Shown one piece after another: positions 1 to 6,082 of a DNA stretch of 6,948 bases (positions within the stretch are counted from its first letter, which is position 1; each line of letters begins with the position of its first letter). The notes beneath the pieces are model-generated. The model ran no database searches, was not told the origin of the DNA, and saw nothing but the letters and a program-made list of their open reading frames with translations. A program made the translations under genes and the position numbers. Origin of the DNA: Prochlorococcus sp. AG-315-I14 (lineage in GTDB: Bacteria; Cyanobacteriota; Cyanobacteriia; PCC-6307; Cyanobiaceae); assembly GCA_003283665.1 (NCBI GenBank), contig QBWF01000029.1:1-6948 (forward strand), written 5' to 3'.

Positions 1-202
1 CATCAATGATACCTAGCTGATGATTTACTTTCGCCGCAGAAGTTTTAATTTTGGCAATTGCATAAATGATTTCTAATGGTATTTTTTCGTCTCCTATCGC
101 GAAATTTACTATTGACCGTTGAGTTTGAGCACCCCATAGAGCTTCTTTAGGGACTTCGATAGTTCCCATACTGTCTTGTTCTATCCGCTTAAAATTAGAC
201 AT
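1..202 (-). CDS. fumC: Fumarate hydratase class II, N-terminal part (runs off left edge)
   Basis: FumC hydrates fumarate reversibly to malate in the cytoplasm. Only the first 67 codons are present; the rest, including the catalytic signature, lies beyond the left edge. The ATG at 202-200 opens a frame beginning MSNFKRIEQDSMG and continuing through IEVP and LWGAQTQRS to IGDEKIP. This matches the N-terminal block of class II fumarases (RIExDSMG, then LWGAQTQRS). No stop occurs in the visible part, so there is no sign of damage. The gene is co-directional with purB, 144 bp downstream of it. PurB produces fumarate in two steps of purine synthesis, so the order purB-fumC makes metabolic sense, though the gap is long enough for fumC to have its own promoter. 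No clear Shine-Dalgarno sequence precedes the ATG. Identity is confident; transcript structure is inferred. Confidence 0.93.
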   Translation of the reverse strand, partial: MSNFKRIEQDSMGTIEVPKEALWGAQTQRSIVNFAIGDEKIPLEIIYAIAKIKTSAAKVNHQLGIID

Positions 203-236
203 GTATTTTGAGTTTGAATGTTTTAAAATTTCTAAT

Positions 237-272
237 GTGAGTTTGGGCAAAAGGTTTTAACTCACTTAAGTG
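237..272. repeat. Overlapping inverted repeats in the purB-fumC gap
   Basis: Two structures overlap here. GTGAGTT (237-243) is perfectly complementary to AACTCAC (259-265) across a 15-nt loop. The right arm also runs into the perfect 10-bp palindrome CACTTAAGTG (263-272). The two folds share bases 263-265, so they compete. The element lies about 75 bp past the purB stop and about 35 bp before the fumC start, both genes being on the minus strand. It could be a weak purB terminator, a 5' UTR structure for fumC or a protein-binding site. There is no clean T-run directly after the stem on the minus strand, so a classical intrinsic terminator is not well supported. Confidence 0.35.
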
Positions 273-346
273 GATGCTCCATAGATAAACTTTTCCTAAC
301 TTATATTAATTGTTTAGATCTTTGAGTCATTGGATTAATGATGGAA

Positions 347-1642
347 TTATATTCCAAGTCTATCCCAAATCACTTTTAAATTGGCTTGATGTACCTCGGT
401 TTCAAAGCAAGAAGAAAGTTGATCCATTGAAAGCTTGTTCATGACTTCTTGATCATTTTCTAGATTTTTCTTGAAATCTCCTTGAGGTTGATTCCATGCA
501 GTGTGAGCATGTTTTTGGACTAGTCTGTATGAATCTTCTCGGCTCATGCCATTTTCAACTAAGGCTAAGAGAACTCGTTGGCTAAAAACAACTCCTCCAT
601 AAATGTTCAAATTATTGAGCATGTTGTTTGGATAAACGCCTAGACCATTGATTATCTCTGTCATTTCTGTGAGCATAAAATGGAGAGTTATAGAGGTATC
701 TGGAAGCATTAATCTTTCATTGGAACTATGACTTATGTCTCTTTCATGCCACAGAGCGACGTTTTCTAAAGCTGCTACTACATAACTCCTTAAAACTCGA
801 GAAAGACCACTAACCCTTTCGCTCTTAATAGGGTTTCGTTTATGAGGCATAGCGGAACTACCTTTTTGGCCCTTGGCAAAATTCTCTTCTAGTTCAAGCA
901 CATCAGTTCTTTGTAAGTTTCGGATTTCTGTAGAAAAACGGTCTAAGGAAGAACCAATTAAGGCAAGAGTTTGCACATAATTTGCATGCCTGTCTCTAGA
1001 AATTACTTGAGTACTAGCTGTATCTGCTTCAAGACCGAGCAGCTCGCAGGTTATCTTTTCTATCTCAGGATTAGTATTGGCATAAGTTCCCATTGCCCCG
1101 CTTATTTGTCCAACGGAGATATCCTTTTCAAGGTTAATCAATCTATCTTTATTCCTAATTGTTTCTGCGAGCCAACCAGCTAACTTAAATCCAAAAGTTA
1201 TTGGTTCTCCGTGTATTGCATGAGAACGCCCGATCATTACAGTAGTTTTATGCTTTCTTGCAAGATTCCGAATAGCTTCTTCAAGATGTAGAAGCTCTTT
1301 TTTTAGAAGACTTACTGATGATTTTAATTGCAGTGCAAGGCCTGTATCGAGAATATCGCTACTAGTCATACCTACATGAATATATCTACCAGCATCGCCC
1401 ACATATTCATTCAAATTCGTTAAAAAAGCAATGACGTCGTGTCGCACCTCAGCTTCTATTTCAAGGATGCGTTCAGGATTGAAATTTGCTTTGGCTCGGA
1501 TTATTTTCATTGCATCAATAGGAACTTTCCCTAATTTGCAATTTGCTTCACATGCTGCTATCTCAACATCAAGCCAAGTTTGGTATTTGGCTTTCTCGGA
1601 CCAAATATTTCCCATTTCAGGGTTTGTGTAACGCTCAATCAA
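347..1642 (-). CDS. purB: Adenylosuccinate lyase
   Basis: PurB acts twice in purine synthesis: it cleaves SAICAR to AICAR and adenylosuccinate to AMP, releasing fumarate each time. The 431-residue protein has the usual length of the short bacterial form. Visible family blocks are VRHDV (His68), TSSDILDT (93-100), GRSHAIHGEP (His141) and the lyase signature GSSAMPHKRNP (261-271). His68, His141 and Ser262/263 fall at the same positions as the active-site residues of the Bacillus subtilis enzyme, as I recall them. The start is a TTG at 1642-1640. It gives the N-terminus MIERYTNPEMGNIW, which begins exactly where family members begin; the next Met is residue 10, inside conserved sequence. No strong Shine-Dalgarno sequence precedes it. 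The gene lies 43 bp after the 86-residue gene and ahead of fumC, all on the minus strand. The frame is intact. Confidence 0.97.
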   Translation of the reverse strand: MIERYTNPEMGNIWSEKAKYQTWLDVEIAACEANCKLGKVPIDAMKIIRAKANFNPERILEIEAEVRHDVIAFLTNLNEYVGDAGRYIHVGMTSSDILDTGLALQLKSSVSLLKKELLHLEEAIRNLARKHKTTVMIGRSHAIHGEPITFGFKLAGWLAETIRNKDRLINLEKDISVGQISGAMGTYANTNPEIEKITCELLGLEADTASTQVISRDRHANYVQTLALIGSSLDRFSTEIRNLQRTDVLELEENFAKGQKGSSAMPHKRNPIKSERVSGLSRVLRSYVVAALENVALWHERDISHSSNERLMLPDTSITLHFMLTEMTEIINGLGVYPNNMLNNLNIYGGVVFSQRVLLALVENGMSREDSYRLVQKHAHTAWNQPQGDFKKNLENDQEVMNKLSMDQLSSCFETEVHQANLKVIWDRLGI

Positions 1643-1685
1643 GCTGCTAGAAATTTAAGTTTAGTTTAATTTATATCGTCAGTGC

Positions 1686-1946
1686 TCAAGCTGACTTAAG
1701 TCTATTGTGTTCAACTTCCCAATGAATATATCTTCCCCACGATTGCTGCCTTACTCTGCACCTTCCTCCTTTACAATCAATTACTTGAAAGGGAGGTAAG
1801 TCATTAGGTTGATTCTCTAATTTAGCGAAACTACCTGGTGGAAGAAGTTCAAGAACCTCTCCGGTTCTTATATTTGAACGGAGATGAAAATGACCATGAA
1901 AAGACAATTCATCTTCATTGGTTGTTTGTCTGAGTTTTTTAGACAA
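1686..1946 (-). CDS. Small conserved-looking protein of unknown function (86 aa)
   Basis: I do not recognise this protein by function. It reads as a real gene: a balanced composition, a long C-terminal block with Trp, Gly and His residues, and a compact position between divergent tlyA and purB. Visible features are a His-x-His-x-His cluster (H17, H19, H21), the segment LELLPPGSFAKL (32-43), a CX4C pair (C58, C63) and the basic-aromatic stretch RCRVRQQSWGRYIHWEVEH (62-80). The alternating hydrophobic pattern from about residue 30 suggests a small beta-rich, perhaps SH3-like barrel; that is inference. There is no signal peptide or membrane segment. The start shown is TTG at 1946-1944, with an in-frame stop four codons upstream. 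AAAGG lies only 2 nt before it, a short spacing. A second in-frame TTG at 1907-1905 would give a protein starting just before the His cluster. It may be co-transcribed with purB. Confidence 0.72.
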   Translation of the reverse strand: MSKKLRQTTNEDELSFHGHFHLRSNIRTGEVLELLPPGSFAKLENQPNDLPPFQVIDCKGGRCRVRQQSWGRYIHWEVEHNRLKSA

Positions 1947-1988
1947 GACCTTTGTTCAATTCAATAGATTGTCTATGAAAAAAGGTCT
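1946..1988 (-). promoter_or_regulatory. Nested inverted repeats over the start of the 86-aa gene
   Basis: The outer arms AGACCTTT (1946-1953) and AAAGGTCT (1981-1988) are a perfect 8-bp inverted repeat separated by 27 bp. Inside it, ATAGA (1964-1968) and TCTAT (1972-1976) pair across a 3-nt loop. In a minus-strand transcript the 3' outer arm contains the AAAGG that precedes the TTG start, plus the first base of that start, so the fold would bury the ribosome-binding region. This could be translational control of the downstream gene, or an operator in the divergent region shared with tlyA. It could also be chance in AT-rich DNA. Confidence 0.3.
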
Positions 1989-2042
1989 ATTTGCCTCACA
2001 TCAGCGGTTTTTGTTCCGTTTCTTGTCTTTTTTTGTGAACAA

Positions 2043-2834
2043 ATGACCCAAAAATCACGATTAGATCTTCACTTGCTGACTAAAGGCTTGGCAAAATCTC
2101 GTCAAGAAGCTCAGAAGCTTATTAGAGCTGGCAAAGTTAAATCCATCAATGGTCAGATCCTTGATAAGCCTGGACAAGAAGTCTTTAAAGATCTTGAGAT
2201 AAAGGTCAGTCAACCATCGAGGTTTGTTTCTAGGGGTGGTGAAAAGTTGATTGAGGCTTTCAATAAATTCCCTATACCAGTAAAGAATAGAGTTTGCTTG
2301 GATGCAGGTATCTCCACTGGTGGTTTTACAGATTGCCTTTTGCAGTTGGGAGCTTCGAAGGTCTATGGAGTGGATGTGGGATATGGGCAAACTGCTTGGA
2401 ATATTAGAAATGATCCCAGAGTAGTTCTTCTGGAACGGACAAATATCCGTTATCTAACTCCTGAAAAGTTATTTATGGATGATGATCTTTGGCCAGATTT
2501 AGCAGTGGCAGACTTATCTTTTATTTCCTTTAAACTTGTGATGCCCTCTATCAAAGCCCTTCTTATTCCTGCGAAAGTTGAGCTGTTAGTACTTGTTAAG
2601 CCTCAATTCGAGGTAGGACGTGAAAAAGTTGGAAAAGGTGGCGTAGTTAGAGATATTTCTTTGCATATTGAAGCTATAGAAGGAATAATTAGTGAATCCT
2701 CCATATATGGTTGGCATCCAAAAGGCTTAACACCTTCGCCTATAAAAGGACCGGCTGGTAATCAGGAATATCTTCTTTGGATGGGTGATGAAGTTCAAAA
2801 AGAACGTTTAGACGTTAAAGAATTTATTATGGAA

Positions 2835-2840
<6 letters not shown>
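2043..2840 (+). CDS. tlyA: TlyA-family rRNA 2'-O-methyltransferase (S4 domain plus FtsJ-like domain)
   Basis: TlyA proteins are cytoplasmic SAM-dependent RNA methyltransferases. The studied mycobacterial enzyme 2'-O-methylates cytidines in 16S and 23S rRNA; many family members carry the older name hemolysin A. The 265 residues match the usual length. An S4 RNA-binding domain occupies about residues 5-60 (RLDLHLLTKG, then KLIRAGKV). A short linker ending in R-F-V leads into SRGGEKL (63-69). The SAM-binding loop is LDAGISTGGFTD (86-97), followed by VADLSFIS (155-162), LVKPQFE (184-190) and GPAGNQEYLLW (236-246). Lys68, Asp157, Lys186 and Glu242 fit the K-D-K-E tetrad of this fold. The ATG at 2043 gives an N-terminus starting just before the S4 domain. 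No clear Shine-Dalgarno sequence is present. Methylation activity is well supported by family; the exact rRNA target in this organism is inferred. It converges on glnB with one base between the stops. Confidence 0.93.
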
Positions 2841-3198
<358 letters not shown>

Positions 3199-3219
3199 TT
3201 AATATTAGAGACTTTTTGA

Positions 3220-3447
3220 TCAAAAATTGTCTGAAATAGTAAGAGCATTAATGAAATTGACATTTAAACCAGCGGAAATGGCATCTTCAAACAGCATATG
3301 AGAATCTTTGGAAGGAATCTTTACCTGACCTTCAGCAATAGATTTCCAATGAGTAGATTCAAAATGGGTTTGTAGCCATAAGATTCCATGAACACTTGTG
3401 GGTTCTATAAATGTGCCACTGCATGTATCTGAAAGAGTGATATCCAT
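3220..3447 (-). CDS. Small protein of unknown function upstream of glnB (75 aa)
   Basis: I cannot assign a function. The frame opens with ATG at 3447-3445 and ends with TGA at 3222-3220. The product looks like a folded, soluble, mildly acidic protein. Its N-terminal half contains Gly, Pro and aromatic residues in a conserved-looking run (SDTCSGTFIEPTSVHG at 6-21, then ILWLQTHF at 22-29), with a second Trp at 34. The C-terminal half ends in a likely helix (about 50-60) and a hydrophobic strand (NFINALTI). There is a single Cys (Cys9) and no signal peptide or membrane helix. I have a vague memory of similar small proteins in marine Synechococcus and Prochlorococcus but cannot confirm it. It sits 39 bp before glnB in the same direction with no visible terminator between, so co-transcription is plausible. 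Gene reality is more likely than not; a link to PII is only positional. Confidence 0.65.
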   Translation of the reverse strand: MDITLSDTCSGTFIEPTSVHGILWLQTHFESTHWKSIAEGQVKIPSKDSHMLFEDAISAGLNVNFINALTISDNF

Positions 3448-3497
3448 ATGAAGCTTTAATTCATTAGCTATTAACTATTAAAAACTGATCACTAGTT

Positions 3498-3511
3498 GTC
3501 TTAAATGCTAC
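3498..3511 (-). promoter_or_regulatory. Weak NtcA-like site upstream of the 75-aa gene and glnB
   Basis: On the minus strand bases 3511-3498 read GTA-N8-GAC, five of six positions of the NtcA consensus GTA-N8-TAC. The site is about 50 bp before the 75-residue gene, a reasonable distance for a class II activator site. AT-rich hexamers about 15-25 nt downstream (TTTAAT at 3482-3477, TTAATA at 3474-3469) are possible -10 boxes, but none matches TAN3T well. NtcA control of glnB is known in other cyanobacteria, which makes the position of interest. One mismatch in a six-base consensus is common by chance in AT-rich DNA. Confidence 0.22.
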
Positions 3512-3526
3512 AAAAAATCTTTTTTG
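3511..3526. repeat. A-tract/T-tract palindrome in the divergent intergenic region
   Basis: CAAAAAA-TC-TTTTTTG is a perfect 7-bp inverted repeat with a two-base centre. As RNA it can hardly fold with so short a loop, so any role is more likely at DNA level, as an A-tract bend or a stiff nucleoid-protein site between the divergent promoters. It touches the NtcA-like site at 3511. It may simply reflect local base composition. Confidence 0.3.
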
Positions 3527-3566
3527 CTGATTCGAAGTTTTATTTTGTAGGCAAATGGAATAAAAA

Positions 3567-3597
3567 TTGAACGTTAAAAAAAAGTCTTATGTAATGT
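3567..3597 (+). promoter_or_regulatory. Possible queF promoter
   Basis: TTGAAC (3567-3572) resembles a -35 box and TAATGT (3592-3597) fits the TANNNT form of cyanobacterial -10 boxes. The spacing is 19 bp, on the long side. Transcription would start near 3604, leaving a 5' leader of about 10 nt before the ATG at 3614. If right, this rules out the GTG at 3596 as the start. The match is by eye only and weak. Confidence 0.22.
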
Positions 3598-3613
3598 GGG
3601 CCATAGAGACACT

Positions 3614-4027
3614 ATGAAAATGATTAATCAAGAAGAGGCAGAAAAAGAAATAATGTATGGAGAAAGAGAGATAAAGAAAGGAGTCTTAATTTGCTTCCCA
3701 AACCCTAAACCAACTAGAGATTATGAAATCTCAATAGAATTTCCTGAATTTACATGTAAATGTCCTTTCTCAGGGTATCCAGATTTTGCAAATCTGAAAT
3801 TAATTTATCAACCAAATCAAAATATATTAGAATTAAAAGCTATTAAACTTTATTTAAATCACTTTCGTGACATAAAGATTTCTCATGAAGAAGTTGCTAA
3901 TAAAATAATAGATGATTTTGTATCTACCTCTAAACCAAGTTGGATGCAACTAGAAGCTGATTTTAATCCAAGAGGAAATGTACATACTATTATAAGAGTT
4001 TGTCATGGTAAAAGAAATAAACTTTAA
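3614..4027 (+). CDS. queF: NADPH-dependent 7-cyano-7-deazaguanine (preQ0) reductase
   Basis: QueF reduces the nitrile of preQ0 to the aminomethyl group of preQ1, the last free-base step before insertion into tRNA for queuosine. It is a cytoplasmic T-fold enzyme. The 137 residues match the short, single-domain (YkvM-type) form. Numbering from the ATG at 3614, FTCKCPFSGYPDFA (46-59) carries the catalytic Cys50 and Asp57. The QueF motif ELKAIKLY (73-80) binds NADPH, and SHEEVAN (90-96) supplies Glu92. QLEADFNPRGNVHT (112-125) is the conserved C-terminal block. The frame is open back to a GTG at 3596, and another ATG lies at 3620. I chose 3614 because the GTG would overlap a possible -10 box and adds residues not typical of the family; this is not settled. 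The gene is divergent from the glnB side and converges on ccs1 with 8 bp between the stops. Confidence 0.95.
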   Translation: MKMINQEEAEKEIMYGEREIKKGVLICFPNPKPTRDYEISIEFPEFTCKCPFSGYPDFANLKLIYQPNQNILELKAIKLYLNHFRDIKISHEEVANKIIDDFVSTSKPSWMQLEADFNPRGNVHTIIRVCHGKRNKL

Positions 4028-4035
4028 TTATCGGG

Positions 4036-5313
4036 TCAAATAGTTTTGATTAAATCGGGTAATTCTTTAGATAGACCAGAGTGGTTTCTGTTACTTAAAC
4101 CTCCTATAAATAATAATGATTTATCTTCTTCATATAACGCCCAAATTTTATTTGTAGAGATAACACTGAGAAAACCACCAAAAAGTATTATCGCAAAACT
4201 AGTATAAACTAATGGAACTCCTGGGTCGTGCTTTAAAAGTAATCCACTACTTGGAATGATACTTATAATTTTTATAAAACTTTCTCCAATTTGTTTGGGA
4301 TTTTCTTCTATACTTAGTGTCGCTAATTTAGTGCCATTCTTATCATAAATTAGTACTGGTCCAAGTTCATTATTCATGGTCAATAATATAGGTTCTTCGC
4401 CATTGGTTTTTGTAGGAATTATGGTTCCCCAAACTTGTTCCCCTAATTCAGGGATAGGTTGAATAGGGATTTGAAGTTTTGGACTATTATCAATTTGGAT
4501 TGTTACGGCTGCGAGAGACCAATCAGCTTGATATATAGTTATTCCTTTATACCTAAATGGATAATTTACACTAATTTCTTTTTCTTTTATTTTAGCGCCT
4601 GGCTCTGCAATATTAATTAAAGAACGATATTGCTCTGCCCTCCCTTTTGGATCTCTATCTATTTGAAAATTCTTTAATTCTATAGTTAATTTTCTCTCTT
4701 CATTTCTGTCGGATAATTCTATAGATCTTCCAGGTACCAAAAACTTTTCTAGAGTTTCCCCATTTAAGCCTCCATAGGTTGCTCCAATCATTAAGATTAT
4801 CATTCCAAAATGTATTAATATTGGCCCTATTCTTCCAATAACTCCTTTTCTAGCAGCTATTCTTCTATTATTTTCTTTAATATTCCATCCTTTCTCTCGT
4901 AATTTCTTGGTAAGATTATTTAAACTTAAGGAAGGATTATTGGTTGGTAATGTTTGAGCTATTGAAAGTTTTGCTATTTGACGTGGTGATTTGTAATCTA
5001 TCCATTTTAAAGCTGATTCAAGCATAGGTAACTGTCTTCTCCAGCTACAAACTGCAAGCGCTATACCTAGCCAACTAAGTAATGATAAAAAATAAATACT
5101 TGTATAAATTTTATTAAGTTGTAAAAAAAGTAATGTTTGCCCATTTAATAATCCAATGAAGGGACTTTCGTTGAAATTATTTAAATAAAATTCATCATTT
5201 TCTAATTGAGGAATTGCTGTTCCGAGTGCACAAAAAATTGCTATGACAAATAAAAGGAATATTGCAATTTTTAAACTTGAAAGCCAATTGAAAACTTGGC
5301 TAATCTTTTTCAT
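4036..5313 (-). CDS. ccs1: Cytochrome c biogenesis protein Ccs1/CcsB (ResB family)
   Basis: Ccs1 works with CcsA in System II cytochrome c maturation, carrying haem across the membrane and attaching it to apocytochromes on the lumenal/periplasmic side. Here those would include cytochrome f and soluble c-type cytochromes. Counting from ATG at 5313-5311 the protein has 425 residues. Three N-terminal membrane helices lie at about 14-35, 72-92 and 161-181. A large polar lumenal domain spans about 185-360, and a fourth helix lies at about 365-387. The third helix contains GPILIHFGMIILMIG, with the conserved His (about 168) expected to ligate haem. ITIYQADW, DPGVPLVYTSF and ISTNKIWALYEE are further family blocks. 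A TTG at 5322-5320 would add three residues and overlap the ccdA stop as TTGA; the ATG starts 5 bp after that stop. Either way the gene is tightly coupled to ccdA. The stop lies 8 bp from the queF stop. Confidence 0.94.
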   Translation of the reverse strand: MKKISQVFNWLSSLKIAIFLLFVIAIFCALGTAIPQLENDEFYLNNFNESPFIGLLNGQTLLFLQLNKIYTSIYFLSLLSWLGIALAVCSWRRQLPMLESALKWIDYKSPRQIAKLSIAQTLPTNNPSLSLNNLTKKLREKGWNIKENNRRIAARKGVIGRIGPILIHFGMIILMIGATYGGLNGETLEKFLVPGRSIELSDRNEERKLTIELKNFQIDRDPKGRAEQYRSLINIAEPGAKIKEKEISVNYPFRYKGITIYQADWSLAAVTIQIDNSPKLQIPIQPIPELGEQVWGTIIPTKTNGEEPILLTMNNELGPVLIYDKNGTKLATLSIEENPKQIGESFIKIISIIPSSGLLLKHDPGVPLVYTSFAIILFGGFLSVISTNKIWALYEEDKSLLFIGGLSNRNHSGLSKELPDLIKTI

Positions 5314-5318
5314 TTTAT

Positions 5319-6059
5319 TCAAAACAAAATGGAGATTAAACTTAAAAAACCGACTGTTAATAAAATCACGCCGCTAAAAGGTGGAATCCATTTTCCAAAA
5401 GCGCGAAGGGACAAGATTTTCGGAAGACTCGCAGCAAATATACCTGCAATTAAAAGAGGCATTACCTGTCCGATTGCAAAGCTTGCAAGAAATATAGTTC
5501 CATTGAGAGGATTACCCTGTCGTGCAATCCAGGCTAGAAGGACAGCTAAAACTGGAGTAGTGCATGGTGATGATGCTAATCCAAATGCTAAACCCGCAGA
5601 TAATGCTCCCAATTGCGGAGGTGCTTTTTGCTTCCAAATCTCTGGGTCAGGGCCTGCAGGTAGAGAAAATTTGATTATTCCAAGAAGATTTAGACCCATA
5701 GTCAACGCTAATAGACTTATTAGGATTGAAAATAGGCTTGGTAATTGTCCATAAATCTTTCCTAAAAAGCCACTTAAACTTCCAAGTATTATTAGTGAAA
5801 TAACAATTCCGCTGCAGAAATTCAGACTTCTTTGAAGAGGCTTTTGATTGTCTTGAAAACCAGCTAAATAAGCAATTGTAATGGGCAGAAGTGATAAGGA
5901 ACAGGGACCCAGACTTGTTAGAAGACCACCTAGGAAAACTATTAGTAGTGATAATGGGTTGGGATTATTTAATCCACTACTAACCAATTGTTCTCCATTA
6001 CGAGCTAGATCAGATAAAGCCAAACCAAGAGAAGAAATAATCAAAAAGTAAGCTTCCAT
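5319..6059 (-). CDS. ccdA: CcdA-type thiol:disulfide transmembrane transporter
   Basis: CcdA, a short relative of the DsbD membrane domain, takes electrons from cytoplasmic thioredoxin and passes them across the membrane to lumenal thiol-disulfide proteins. These keep the CXXCH haem-binding cysteines of apocytochromes c reduced. The 246 residues are normal for the family. Two Cys motifs are visible in the expected helices: TSLGPCSLSLLP (Cys53, helix 1) and ASSPCTTP (Cys166, helix 4). They form the redox pair. Six main hydrophobic segments lie at about 36-62, 82-102, 106-131, 150-178, 186-210 and 224-246, with a further hydrophobic N-terminal stretch (3-17) that may act as signal or extra helix. 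The ATG at 6059-6057 is the most upstream plausible start. It follows ftsW by 23 bp, and its TGA (5321-5319) abuts or overlaps the start of ccs1, so the three are probably one operon. Confidence 0.95.
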   Translation of the reverse strand: MEAYFLIISSLGLALSDLARNGEQLVSSGLNNPNPLSLLIVFLGGLLTSLGPCSLSLLPITIAYLAGFQDNQKPLQRSLNFCSGIVISLIILGSLSGFLGKIYGQLPSLFSILISLLALTMGLNLLGIIKFSLPAGPDPEIWKQKAPPQLGALSAGLAFGLASSPCTTPVLAVLLAWIARQGNPLNGTIFLASFAIGQVMPLLIAGIFAASLPKILSLRAFGKWIPPFSGVILLTVGFLSLISILF

Positions 6060-6082
6060 TCTGAGTCCAATATTTAGATTAT

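Noticed and set aside
971..1631. Plus-strand open frames of 66 and 70 codons (971-1183 and 1431-1631) opposite purB
   Set aside because: They lie wholly within purB, which has full family conservation on the other strand. Their translations have no recognisable features.
2061..2390. Minus-strand 109-codon frame inside tlyA
   Set aside because: It is antisense to the S4 and SAM-binding region of a well-supported gene, and its product shows no domain. It is best explained as a shadow.
3596..3613. GTG start for queF six codons upstream
   Set aside because: It adds six residues not expected in the family, lacks a Shine-Dalgarno sequence and would overlap a possible -10 box. It is kept as an alternative in the queF entry.
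4036..4049. Hairpin TCAAA-TAGT-TTTGA at the end of ccs1 as a terminator
   Set aside because: The stem is five AT-rich base pairs including the stop codon, with no following T-run on the minus strand. It is too weak to call.
5296..5754. Plus-strand 152-codon frame opposite ccdA
   Set aside because: The translation is rich in Arg, Ala and Pro as expected from the antisense of a membrane protein. The opposite strand encodes an intact CcdA with both redox cysteines.
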